The position numbers and the translations under genes are program-made. DNA of 64,000 bases from NCBI RefSeq assembly GCF_963678425.1, contig NZ_OY782854.1, positions 682,001 to 746,000 of the forward strand, given 5' to 3'. Below the pieces are notes generated by a model. The model saw only the letters and a list, made by a program, of their open reading frames with translations. It was not told where the DNA came from and searched no databases. Position 1 is the stretch's first letter. Every line of letters starts with the position of its first letter. Origin of the DNA: an uncultured Bacteroides sp. GTDB lineage: Bacteria > Bacteroidota > Bacteroidia > Bacteroidales > Bacteroidaceae. This document shows positions 45,229 to 53,953 of this stretch, piece after piece.

Positions 45229-46959
45229 TCAATTGAAAACATCTTTAATCAATTTCTTAATAGTAAGATTCTCAAGTTTTGATGCAATTGGTGAAATGTT
45301 ATCTTGATTATCTTTCCAATGCATACCTTCATTGTAAATAATTCCGAGTAAATAATGCGATTCGGGAGAGATAATACCCATTTCTTCGGCTTTTTCCAAT
45401 TTACTTCTTGTTTTGTGAGTTATAAGAAATGCGTTACGTGCATCGTCACTTTGCAATTTGTTGTATGCAATTTCTTCAATTTTTATTCTTAATCCACCAC
45501 AGACAGCAAAAGGGTCGTATGGCTGGTTTGATAAATAGTTTCTTATTTCAGTATTCAAATAATAGATAAAGTTTTTCTCCTTACCCCAGAGTTCACGAAG
45601 ACCTAACGTCCGGAATTCAGCTTGTTTATTTATTGTGCCTGGATCATAATGAAGCAAATATTTATCTACATCAGTTCTTATATTTACATTCTCACGATTT
45701 TTTAAAAGTTTTATCATGTTTGGATTAACCTGAATTGTTGACTTATCTAAGTAATAAACTTTTTGATTGCTGAATGTGAAGTTTTTGAAATAATTTGGAT
45801 TTAAATGAGTAAGAATTAAAGGATAAATTCGTTTGCCAATAGAATTAAATTCCTTTATAAAAGAGGTAATATAATATTGTGCAGCCGTTAAGTTAGCATC
45901 ATCTAAGTAGTCAAAAACTTCGTCAATTATCAGAATGTTAGCAGGCTTTTTTAGACTTCTCTTTGCTCGAAAAAGCATTGAGATAAAAGTTAATATATCT
46001 CTTTGTCCATTGGAAATATCATTTGCCTTTGGAAATTTTACGACAAGCTTTCCACCGGTTTCGCTAGAATGGATATTTTTCCATGTACAATTAAAAGTTG
46101 TGAGCGTATCATCAAAACGCTTTTTATCTAATTGGTAGATTTTGAAAACGCAAGCGTCTTTGAATTTGTTTGTGTCCTGATTGTAGAGCCAAATTAATTG
46201 AATAGCTGCTAAGTAACTCTTTGTTTCTGAATTGAAACCTAAATCAATTTTATTGATTAAATCACCAATTGTGTTTAAATGATTAATTAGTTTTAACCTG
46301 CCTAAACAATTTGATGTTATCCAGTCTATTAATGCTTTTGCTGTACCTTGTTGCGTATTAATATCATTAATAATATCATTAATTTGACTTTGTATTCTAT
46401 CGCTATTTGCTCGCTGTAAATCCTGATAATGGTCGCTTATTAGTTCTATTAGTTTCAAATTGGACAAAACTGAATTAGCGTTCGGTAGAACTTTACAGTT
46501 TGGCCCAAATCTAGATTGGCTATCTCTGTAAGAATAGTTGAAGGGGCTATTGTTGGGAATACTGTCTACTAAAACAATATTTTGAATTTCTAAGACAGCA
46601 GTAGCTCTACCATATTGAGAAGCAATCCCCCTTGGCTTTATTTGATTATTAATAACAAAGTAGTTTATTTCACTACTTATTGTGTTTGTTGTATTAGTTG
46701 CTTCAAGAGATAGAATTGTTCCATCAGGTTTAACATACTCTATGTGAATTCGAGGCAGATTCGTTTGTGTTTCTTCATAAAAATCATCTTCTTTTAAATT
46801 AATGCGCCTATTGTTCATTGAGTTGAATGCTGTAGCTAATGAACTTTTTCCAAAACCATTTGGAGCAACTAAAAGACTTGGTTTGTTAGGTTGAATGTCT
46901 AATTCAAATCTTTTGTAATCAATCCCTTTGATGTTTTCAATCTCTATTACTTTTAGCAT
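45229..46959 (-). CDS. ABC/RecF-like AAA ATPase, candidate defence ATPase
   Basis: 576 residues. The N-terminus MLKVIEIENIKGIDYKRFEL leads to Walker A APNGFGKSS (residues 32-40), typical of SMC/RecF/OLD-like ATPases. A helical insert spans about 160-300. The ABC signature-like DISNGQRD is at 314-321 and Walker B NILIIDEVFDYLDD at 341-354, with a downstream H-loop region LILTHLN. The C-terminal roughly 130 residues (from about 445) form a separate helical domain (YDPFAVCGGLRIKIEEIAYN ... GIIYNEGMHW). There is no TOPRIM motif. It is first in a minus-strand run whose second gene has the HEPN motif. Confidence 0.82.
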   Translation of the reverse strand: MLKVIEIENIKGIDYKRFELDIQPNKPSLLVAPNGFGKSSLATAFNSMNNRRINLKEDDFYEETQTNLPRIHIEYVKPDGTILSLEATNTTNTISSEINYFVINNQIKPRGIASQYGRATAVLEIQNIVLVDSIPNNSPFNYSYRDSQSRFGPNCKVLPNANSVLSNLKLIELISDHYQDLQRANSDRIQSQINDIINDINTQQGTAKALIDWITSNCLGRLKLINHLNTIGDLINKIDLGFNSETKSYLAAIQLIWLYNQDTNKFKDACVFKIYQLDKKRFDDTLTTFNCTWKNIHSSETGGKLVVKFPKANDISNGQRDILTFISMLFRAKRSLKKPANILIIDEVFDYLDDANLTAAQYYITSFIKEFNSIGKRIYPLILTHLNPNYFKNFTFSNQKVYYLDKSTIQVNPNMIKLLKNRENVNIRTDVDKYLLHYDPGTINKQAEFRTLGLRELWGKEKNFIYYLNTEIRNYLSNQPYDPFAVCGGLRIKIEEIAYNKLQSDDARNAFLITHKTRSKLEKAEEMGIISPESHYLLGIIYNEGMHWKDNQDNISPIASKLENLTIKKLIKDVFN

Positions 46960-47564
46960 TATTGGTTTTATATTATTATTGTCTGTTTTATGTTAACTTC
47001 TCTATTTTTATGCTTGCAGGTAATGTCACGCTATGAACATCTATTTAATGATGCATTTACTTTCTTTTACTTCCTTTGTTTTTAACCATGTAGAAAAGTA
47101 CTATATGCTAAAACCCAATATAACGAAAAGTGCTAATATGGGTACTAAATTGTTATCCAGTATTTAATTCTTTTGTCTAATAATCCATCCAAAAATAGTA
47201 TATTTATTTTGAATTAACAGTATAAATTATTTAGTTAATTTTTAATTTATCTGATAGCTACTGATTTTTGTCTATTATATGTATATAAATAGTGACCATT
47301 TTAGCTATTAAAAAATCGAATAAACTATTTATATAAAGCAGATGAATTTCTGCTTCCAGCAAATAAAATCAGAATTATGTTTTAACATAACCCCAGCTAA
47401 TATTACTAATATATCACCCAGTTTATTCAAATCAGCTAAACACAGAATTGTTTAAAGTAAGTAACTAAAGATGGTAAAATACGCAAAAACAGAATAGGAG
47501 AGTAGATACATTTGCTTTTATTTGATATAATATAGTTGTACCTTTGTGCCCAAAATGGACAACG
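46960..47564. other. AT-rich intergenic region between the ATPase and EamA genes
   Basis: 605 bases between divergent genes. Apart from the -7 box for the EamA gene I see no conserved element or gene remnant. The middle is a very AT-rich stretch with A and T runs. Confidence 0.4.
47539..47546 (+). promoter_or_regulatory. -7 box for the EamA transporter gene
   Basis: TACCTTTG, 18 bases upstream of the chosen ATG. Its position inside the TTG-started longer frame argues for the ATG at 47565. Confidence 0.55.
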
Positions 47565-48497
47565 ATGCAATATTTTGGCGAAATACTATCTCTGGGTGTG
47601 GCTATTTCCTGGACTGCTACTGCTCTTTTTGCAGAAGTGGCTTGTAAGCGAATCGGTTCTTTGCAGCTGAATTTAATCCGAATGTTTCTTTCCTTGTTTT
47701 TTCTGGGTGTAACTTTGTGGTGCTTTACCGGGGCTCCTTATCCTTTATATGCTGATTCAAAAACCTGGTTTTGGTTATCACTTTCGGGTTTTGTGGGTTA
47801 TGTGCTGGGCGATTATTGCTTGTTCAACTCTTACGTGCTTATTGGTTCACGTTTCGGACAGTTGTTTATGACGCTTGCTCCACCGGCTGCTGCCATATCT
47901 GGCTGGATGATATTGGGCGAGAAACTTTCCTTGCATGCATGGATAGGTATGATGGTTACTCTGTGTGGTATTGGAATGTCTGTTTTTAGTAAAGGAACTA
48001 CGCATAAACTGGGATTGAAATTACCTTTAAAAGGTATTCTTCTGGGAATAGGAGCAGGAATAGGGCAGGGCGTAGGACTTGTGCTGAGTAAGGTGGGGAT
48101 GAACTATTATAAAATGTCTGTACCAGCTACAGATATAAACCATTTTATGACGTTGCTGCCGTTTGCTTCAACTTATATTCGTGCTATAACCGGTATGCTG
48201 GGATACTTTGTTATGATGTGGTTCCGCAAGGAATTATATACAATGCCTATTGCGTTTCGTAATGGTAAAGGGATGAACGCAGCTTTGTGGGCTACGATGT
48301 TCGGTCCGTTTATTGGTGTATCTGTATCTTTGATGGCTGTTCAGTATACCGAAGCCGGCATTGCATCTACATTAATGGCACTTACACCGATATTTATCTT
48401 ATGGCCTTCACATCTTATCTTTAAACAGAAGGTCACAATAAGAGAAGTTATAGGAGCTATAATAAGTGTACTGGGAGTATCGCTCTTCTTTATTTAA
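47565..48497 (+). CDS. EamA/DMT-family transporter
   Basis: 310 residues from MQYFGEILSLGVAISWTATA. Ten predicted TM helices in two EamA repeats, with the repeat ends WMILGEKLSLHAWIGMMVTL and LIFKQKVTIREVIGAIISVL. The family exports or imports small metabolites, and the substrate cannot be told. Full length, monocistronic, with a bidirectional terminator after it. Confidence 0.88.
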   Translation: MQYFGEILSLGVAISWTATALFAEVACKRIGSLQLNLIRMFLSLFFLGVTLWCFTGAPYPLYADSKTWFWLSLSGFVGYVLGDYCLFNSYVLIGSRFGQLFMTLAPPAAAISGWMILGEKLSLHAWIGMMVTLCGIGMSVFSKGTTHKLGLKLPLKGILLGIGAGIGQGVGLVLSKVGMNYYKMSVPATDINHFMTLLPFASTYIRAITGMLGYFVMMWFRKELYTMPIAFRNGKGMNAALWATMFGPFIGVSVSLMAVQYTEAGIASTLMALTPIFILWPSHLIFKQKVTIREVIGAIISVLGVSLFFI

Positions 48498-48528
48498 GAA
48501 AGCCTGCAATTTTATGTTGCAGACTTTC
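48498..48528. terminator. Bidirectional terminator between EamA and methyltransferase genes
   Basis: Stem GAAAG-CCTGCAA / TTGCAG-ACTTTC sits directly between two convergent stops. Confidence 0.6.
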
Positions 48529-48539
48529 CCTGTTCATCT

Positions 48540-49313
48540 TTACTTTTTCTTTCCTATATAGAACACATAACCAAAGAATTCTTTGTACTTGTTATATATT
48601 TCGATTTCTTCTATTTGCCTTTCAAGAAACTCTTCAACAGCTTTATTACCTTTGTACAAGGACGCGTATTCTTCTATTCTTTTTGCCATGTGAATGTAGA
48701 AATTGTCTGTCCAGCAACGATCAGGCAGAATGAAATGAGCTATCGGAGTGTAACCTGCATCCTGCATAATCCTGATATTGGCCGGGATGGTATCCATCTC
48801 AGGATAATTGGCCATCCAGTAGTCCTCAATCTCTGAAGGACGCTCGTTGGTAAACCAGGAAGCTTCACTGACAGCAATCATTCCGTTATCCTTCAGATAT
48901 TTTCTCCATTCGGTCAATCCTTTCTTAAAGCCGATGATGAAGATAGAGTTTTCCGCCCATATCAAATCAAGCTCTTTTTCTTTAAATGGCAGATTGTTCA
49001 TAGATGCAATCTGTGTTTCTACTCTTCCTTCAAGATGGTACTGATCTATTTTCGCCTTAACCCCTTCAATCATTTCCGGACTAATGTCCGAAGCTATGAT
49101 TTTACTTTCGGTGTTTTGGGCAAGTACTAATGTCTGAGTTCCTGTTCCGCAACCAATATCTACTATCTTCGAATCTTTGGAAAGACCAGGAATAAAGCTC
49201 AGTGCCAACTTGGTCTCTTCATCACCGCCGGGACCTTGTCTTTTCATGCCCGAAAAGAAATCGAAAATTAACTTCATGTCGAAGTTGGCTACTAATTTAA
49301 AATCTTCTTCCAT
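48540..49313 (-). CDS. Class I SAM-dependent methyltransferase
   Basis: 257 residues. SAM-binding motif I KIVDIGCGTGTQTLVLAQ (about 54-71), motif II region IIASDISPEMIEG, post-motif LDLIWAENSIFIIGF. The fold is of the Methyltransf_11/25 kind. The N-terminal segment FDFFSGMKRQGPGGDEETKL is seen in a Bacteroides group of small-molecule methyltransferases. Target unknown. Alone between terminators. Confidence 0.85.
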   Translation of the reverse strand: MEEDFKLVANFDMKLIFDFFSGMKRQGPGGDEETKLALSFIPGLSKDSKIVDIGCGTGTQTLVLAQNTESKIIASDISPEMIEGVKAKIDQYHLEGRVETQIASMNNLPFKEKELDLIWAENSIFIIGFKKGLTEWRKYLKDNGMIAVSEASWFTNERPSEIEDYWMANYPEMDTIPANIRIMQDAGYTPIAHFILPDRCWTDNFYIHMAKRIEEYASLYKGNKAVEEFLERQIEEIEIYNKYKEFFGYVFYIGKKK

Positions 49314-49441
49314 AGTTTTCTATTTTAAGATTGGTCCTATTTGTTGCTTAATATTGAAAATAAAATCTTTCATGATGTATTATCTTTTTTTGTGGAAAGC
49401 AACTAAAAATGTAAAAGGAAGAGTTTGAAAAGAGTCTCCAA

Positions 49442-49909
49442 TTAGTATTCAATCTTATCCAGATTCCTGGTCCATGCTTCAAAAGCTTTCAGAGCTTCTT
49501 CGCGAAGTAATGGTTCCGATTGCAGTTTTCTGTCGGCAGGTTTCAGTTCCAGTTCATCATAGATGAAGGAATCATCAAAACCAATGTTCATAGCATCGGT
49601 TTTTGTATTTGCATAATACATTTTATCCAGCCGGGCCCAGTAGATAGCTCCAAGACACATGGGGCAGGGCTCGCAGGAGGTGTAAATCTCGCAACCGCTG
49701 AGGTTGAATGTATCCAGTTTTTTTGCAGCGGCACGAATAGCGCATATTTCGGCGTGAGCAGTAGGATCACATGAATCGGTCACTCTGTTTACGCCGGTAG
49801 CAACAATTTCTCCACCTTTCACAATAACAGCGCCAAAAGGTCCTCCGCCGTTTGCGATGTTTTCTATAGAAAGCTCAATAGCTTTACGCATAAATTGTTC
49901 TTTATTCAT
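49442..49909 (-). CDS. guaD: Guanine deaminase-like nucleoside/base deaminase
   Basis: 155 residues of the CDA superfamily. Zinc motifs TAHAEICAI (His, Glu proton shuttle) and TSCEPCPMCLGAIYWAR (two Cys) are intact. Length, NGGGPFGAVIVKGGEIVATG and the GFDDSFIYDEL segment closely follow the small Bacillus-type guanine deaminase GuaD rather than tRNA adenosine deaminase TadA. It would convert guanine to xanthine. Confidence 0.85.
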   Translation of the reverse strand: MNKEQFMRKAIELSIENIANGGGPFGAVIVKGGEIVATGVNRVTDSCDPTAHAEICAIRAAAKKLDTFNLSGCEIYTSCEPCPMCLGAIYWARLDKMYYANTKTDAMNIGFDDSFIYDELELKPADRKLQSEPLLREEALKAFEAWTRNLDKIEY

Positions 49910-50023
49910 TGTACTGGAATTAGTTTATTAATAATCAGAACTTTTGATAAATATAAGAATAAACAGTTAAACGAACTACTTTAAAACTCTTTATATATAA
50001 AAAATAAACAGCCTTTTTGTTTG

Positions 50024-51112
50024 TTATTTATTTCTGTATTCTTTCTTCTTTTTGAAGTTAAATCCTGCATATACCCGTATGGTTCCGAAGCTATTGTTCA
50101 GGTAGAAATTTTTAGTACGGTAATCATAAGTATGCATCACTAATGATGCTCCTGCAAAATATTTAGAATCATTGTAAACAATACCGACCCTGGTTATCAG
50201 ATCTAAGTTCATGTCGTTTAGCGTAGGATAATTCCTCACATCTGAGTCAACCTTTGATTTTTTATATGCCACAGCAGGTGTCAGGGAAAGATCGGCAAGG
50301 CAGTTTCTTGCAAAAACCCAGTTATAGGCATAGCCAAAGTTTAAACTGTAATCAGAATAATTGATCTCATTAAACTTCAGTGCATCACTTAGTTTTTCTA
50401 GTACGGGTGCCGGCAATTGATTGTGGTCAAAATAAATCTTATGCTGCGAATAAGAAAATCCAGCAATGAAAGATCCTGCGCTACGTCGCTGGTTACTCGA
50501 CTGACTGTAAGCTGCCGGATAGGAAAACTTCTTGTTGTTAAAGACCCAGTAAGCATTTACACCTTTTATATCAACTGAAAAACCATCAATGTCTTTATCA
50601 TATGCCGGAGTTTCACTGTTTTTGAATATTCCGCTTGTACTGCGTAGCTTAAAGTCGTTACCGCTTTTCCGGTAATAGATATCTCCTCCCACCATGGAAC
50701 TGTAAAGGCTTAATCCAAATTCAGTTTTCTTTTTTGATGGATTGTCATTGCCAAACAAATCTTTCAGATTAATAGACCATCCCAGAAATATCCATCTCCA
50801 TCCAAAATAGGCACCAAGTTTATAGCTCATATTTGGCGCAATGGTGAGTCGCTGAGGATTGTTTTCATTGCTGCTTAGACGATAATATTCATACCAGCTG
50901 CTGTTTTCAAGCATAAATGCGAAGTTGTATTTGTTTGGCTCCACATAGTTGCTATCTATTTCATTTATTTTATGTCCGATTATGTTTACATTTTCTTTTG
51001 CTTTCTCTCCTAGCTCTTTTCCTTTTTTAAAAAGGCCTGTTTTCTCGTTCTGTGCCAACAAGAATATTGAAGGAAATATCAGTATATAAAAGAAAGTAAT
51101 CAGCCTTTTCAT
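50024..51112 (-). CDS. DUF4421-like outer-membrane-associated protein
   Basis: 362 residues from MKRLITFFYILIFPSIFLLA (signal peptide). The mature part alternates short amphipathic strands ending in aromatic residues (NYNFAFMLENSSWYEYYR-like, YKLGAYFGWRWIFLGWSI, YAYNWVFARNCLADLSL, YFAGASLVMHTYDY), as expected for an outer-membrane barrel. The overall layout fits DUF4421 from memory. Function unknown. Confidence 0.7.
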   Translation of the reverse strand: MKRLITFFYILIFPSIFLLAQNEKTGLFKKGKELGEKAKENVNIIGHKINEIDSNYVEPNKYNFAFMLENSSWYEYYRLSSNENNPQRLTIAPNMSYKLGAYFGWRWIFLGWSINLKDLFGNDNPSKKKTEFGLSLYSSMVGGDIYYRKSGNDFKLRSTSGIFKNSETPAYDKDIDGFSVDIKGVNAYWVFNNKKFSYPAAYSQSSNQRRSAGSFIAGFSYSQHKIYFDHNQLPAPVLEKLSDALKFNEINYSDYSLNFGYAYNWVFARNCLADLSLTPAVAYKKSKVDSDVRNYPTLNDMNLDLITRVGIVYNDSKYFAGASLVMHTYDYRTKNFYLNNSFGTIRVYAGFNFKKKKEYRNK

Positions 51113-51133
51113 TAAAAATAGCAAGTTTTTGTC

Positions 51134-52108
51134 TTAAATTTTACCAAGGATTCTATCCATTACCCAGTTAGTAGGAGTGGCGCTAATGCCATCACATGTA
51201 CAAACAGATTTTCCCTGCAAGTGATGAATAACAGATTCAATCAGATTGTACTGAATGTGTTCCGGATTCTCAACTTTAAATTCCTCACGTCCTTTCTCTG
51301 TGTGAATTGCAATTGGGTCGAATGTAAATGTTGAAAAACAAATCATCCCTTTATCGCCGATTACTTCAATGCGATCTTCTTTGGCTGAACTGTGGGCCAC
51401 AAAGCACCATGAGCCGGAGCCAACTAATCCTGAATCGAACTGGAAGGAAGCGCTGACGGTATCTTCTGCTTTATACAGGCCTGCGCGGTTACTTTTATAT
51501 CCTTGAGCCTCAAGAATACAGCCAAATATATCTTGAAGAATGTCTAACTGGTGGGAAGCCAGGTCATAAAAATATCCTCCACCGGCAATATCTGGTTGTA
51601 CGCGCCAAGGCAGATTCTCTTTATTATAGTCAAGATCGTAAGGCGGTTGTGCAAAGCGGACTTGGACATTGATTACATTTCCTATAGCTCCCTGCTCAAT
51701 CAGTTCTTTTACCTTCATAAAGTAAGGCAGGTAACGTCTGTAATAAGCAACAAAACAAGGAATGCCTGTCTCCTGAGAAATTCGGTTGATACGTGTACAC
51801 TCTTCATAGCTGCTTGCCATTGGCTTCTCAATATATACAGGCTTGCCAGCTTTCATAGACATAATGGCATAAGTGGCATGAGAAGAAGGTGGGGTAGCAA
51901 TATAAACCGCATTGACCTCCGGATCTTCAATTAATTCCGTTGCATCAGTATACCATTTCTTGATACCTCTTTTTTCTGCGTAGTTTTTTGCTCTTTCTGC
52001 ATCACGGCTCATTACCGCAACAACAGTGGAACCTTCAATTTTCTTAAAAGCCGGTCCACTTTTCTTTTCTGTTACGTTTCCGCAGCCTATAAACCCCCAT
52101 CTAATCAT
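51134..52108 (-). CDS. Gfo/Idh/MocA-family NAD(P)-dependent oxidoreductase
   Basis: 324 residues. Rossmann motif WGFIGCGNVTEKKSGPA, the family EKPMA motif (VYIEKPMASSYEEC, catalytic Lys), and the C-terminal alpha/beta domain with GGGYFYDLASHQLD. It acts on sugars, sugar nucleotides or inositols in the family; the specific substrate is not evident. It lies 21 bases upstream of the DUF4421-like gene on the same strand, possibly in one transcript. Confidence 0.9.
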   Translation of the reverse strand: MIRWGFIGCGNVTEKKSGPAFKKIEGSTVVAVMSRDAERAKNYAEKRGIKKWYTDATELIEDPEVNAVYIATPPSSHATYAIMSMKAGKPVYIEKPMASSYEECTRINRISQETGIPCFVAYYRRYLPYFMKVKELIEQGAIGNVINVQVRFAQPPYDLDYNKENLPWRVQPDIAGGGYFYDLASHQLDILQDIFGCILEAQGYKSNRAGLYKAEDTVSASFQFDSGLVGSGSWCFVAHSSAKEDRIEVIGDKGMICFSTFTFDPIAIHTEKGREEFKVENPEHIQYNLIESVIHHLQGKSVCTCDGISATPTNWVMDRILGKI

Positions 52109-52159
52109 TTCTCTTAATTCTCTTTATTTATCTTATAACAAAAATAACAGTTAATCGAA

Positions 52160-52189
52160 TTGCAAATATATTGTTTTTAATTACTTTTG
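52160..52189 (+). promoter_or_regulatory. Promoter of the polytopic membrane protein gene
   Basis: TTG (52160-52162), exactly 19 bases, TACTTTTG (52182-52189). It lies 42 bases upstream of the ATG at 52232 and supports that start over the TTG at 52386. Confidence 0.65.
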
Positions 52190-52231
52190 TCATTACATTA
52201 CATGAATAAACTGATAAAAAATTGCACTATA

Positions 52232-53138
52232 ATGGAAAATCAAGCATCAAAGATAGTTTTTTTTAAAGTCAAGAAGTCTAGCTGGGCGTTTCTCTTCTGC
52301 ATTCGATTTTATTGAAAATAATTTAAAAGTTCTGGTAAAATTAAGCTCTTTTATTTTAGTACCAACAGCTTTTATTGTTGCGTTCTTGTTTACTACGTTC
52401 AGTAATCTTATGATTCAGGCCTTTCAGGCGAAATCTGCTCCTACGGGATTGTTAACTAAATACTTAATTCTTATATTGTCAATAGCGCTGATTAGTGTTA
52501 TTGGAGATATTCTTTTTAAAGGTCTCCTCTTTTTATTGGTGAAAGAATATTCTTTGCGGGATTCTATTGCCCGCCTTTCATTCAAGGGAATAAAAGATAA
52601 GTTAATTCTTAATACAAAGAGATTCTTTATCGTAAGTATCGTCCTTTTTGTTCTTATGATTATTTATCTTGCTCTGTTTGCTGGTTTATTTATTCTTTCT
52701 AAATGGACATTGCTGTTAACTGTTCCCTTACTTCTTTTTTTAATGATACCTTTTACTTATGCACAGGTAATTTATATGTTTGAGGAATTAAATGTAATAG
52801 CAGCTTTAAAGAAGGGATTTCGGTTAGGTATTCCTAACTGGGCCGGAACACTCTTTCTTTTAATTCTGGCTACTATTTTTTCTCTTATTATCCAGACTAT
52901 TGCTTTTACTCCATGGGGAATAGGTTTGTTTGCTCAGTCTCTGTCGTTTAATTCTATCCTTGATGGCAATCCTTCAACATTACCAGGCTATTTTAGTCTC
53001 TTAATGTTTGTTTTGTGCGTGATAGGCTTTTTTATTTCATATCTGGCTCAAACGCTTCCTTCTATGTCAATGATATTTCAGTATTTCAGCGCCTCAAAGG
53101 GACAGGCAGATAAAGAAGAACAGGATCAGTCTTTATAA
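52232..53138 (+). pseudogene. Polytopic membrane protein with frame break at a T8 tract
   Basis: From the ATG at 52232 the frame runs MENQASKIVFFKVKK and soon stops. Reading seven instead of eight T at 52257-52264 gives MENQASKIVFLKSRSLAG, then RFSSAFDFIENNLKVLVKLS and on into the long frame ending at 53138: about 301 residues with six hydrophobic segments. The long frame alone lacks a good start (TTG at 52386) and would lose the first TM. The break is therefore a one-base slip in a homopolymer, either a sequencing error, a recent mutation or phase variation. The function of this Bacteroidetes membrane protein group is unknown. Confidence 0.75.
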
Positions 53139-53953
53139 TACTTTTTATAGATACTTTGATACTCTTTGCTCTTGGTAAATGTCTTAAGCCAGGAGTTGAG
53201 ACTATCAAGCAATATGGGAGATTGTTTGCTTACACCCCATGAATAGAATTGGGTGAAACTGATATCTGTGTGAATATCCAGCTGAGGAAAAGAATCAATG
53301 GAAGCTAAAGCAATGCTTTTATCACAAACTGCATAACTAATATCTCCATGGGCAACCATAGCCATAAGCTGCTCGGAACCATATTTTTCAATTTCTTTAA
53401 TGTAAATGGCGTCTCCTATTTCATTGCTTAGATTCCGGATACGAAGAATTGAAGGTGAACCTTTCTCTACATGAATGATTTTATGCGCCAAATCCAGCTG
53501 GCTTTTAATAAACAGAGGGTTGTTGGCTCCAGCTTTTCGTTGAACTAATATCTGATTGTTCAGAAGGATAGGGGAAGTTAATAAGATGGAGTCTTTCAGT
53601 TCACTTGTGGCTGGTATGTTGTAGGCAATAATATCGAACTTCCCACAAGAAAGGCCATTTAAACGTTTCTCAAAACTCATTTCAGGAACAATTTCCAGAC
53701 GTAAACCTTGGGCTTTGGCAAAAGCTTTTGCCAACTCATACTGAAATCCAGAAATTGTATCTCCGTCTACAAAATAGCTCAAAGAATTGTATTCTGTAAC
53801 AATCCTCAGAACTCCCGATTTCTTAATCTCTGCATAGTCGCGCGGTTTACCTTTTAAAGCTTCTTTCCGGGTACAGTAAACAGCGATTAATAATACAGAT
53901 ATAGCTCCCAGAATCAGATACTTAATATATCTTCTCTTTATATGATTAATCAT
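53126..53953 (-). CDS. Membrane-anchored extracellular solute-binding family 3 protein (MltF-like N-domain)
   Basis: 275 residues from MINHIKRRYIKYLILGAISV. One N-terminal TM or signal anchor, then a periplasmic binding domain (SGVLRIVTEYNSLSYFVDGD, GFQYELAKAFAKAQGLRLEI, LSCGKFDIIAYNIPAT, YKKYYKD end). It resembles the substrate-binding half of MltF but lacks the lytic transglycosylase half. The start overlaps the stop of the upstream porin gene by 8 bases, indicating coupling. The 3' end overlaps the convergent membrane protein gene by 13 bases. Confidence 0.82.
   Translation of the reverse strand: MINHIKRRYIKYLILGAISVLLIAVYCTRKEALKGKPRDYAEIKKSGVLRIVTEYNSLSYFVDGDTISGFQYELAKAFAKAQGLRLEIVPEMSFEKRLNGLSCGKFDIIAYNIPATSELKDSILLTSPILLNNQILVQRKAGANNPLFIKSQLDLAHKIIHVEKGSPSILRIRNLSNEIGDAIYIKEIEKYGSEQLMAMVAHGDISYAVCDKSIALASIDSFPQLDIHTDISFTQFYSWGVSKQSPILLDSLNSWLKTFTKSKEYQSIYKKYYKD

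Noticed and set aside
47544..47564. TTG start for the EamA transporter
   Set aside because: It would fall within the -7 box; the ATG at 47565 gives a normal first TM.
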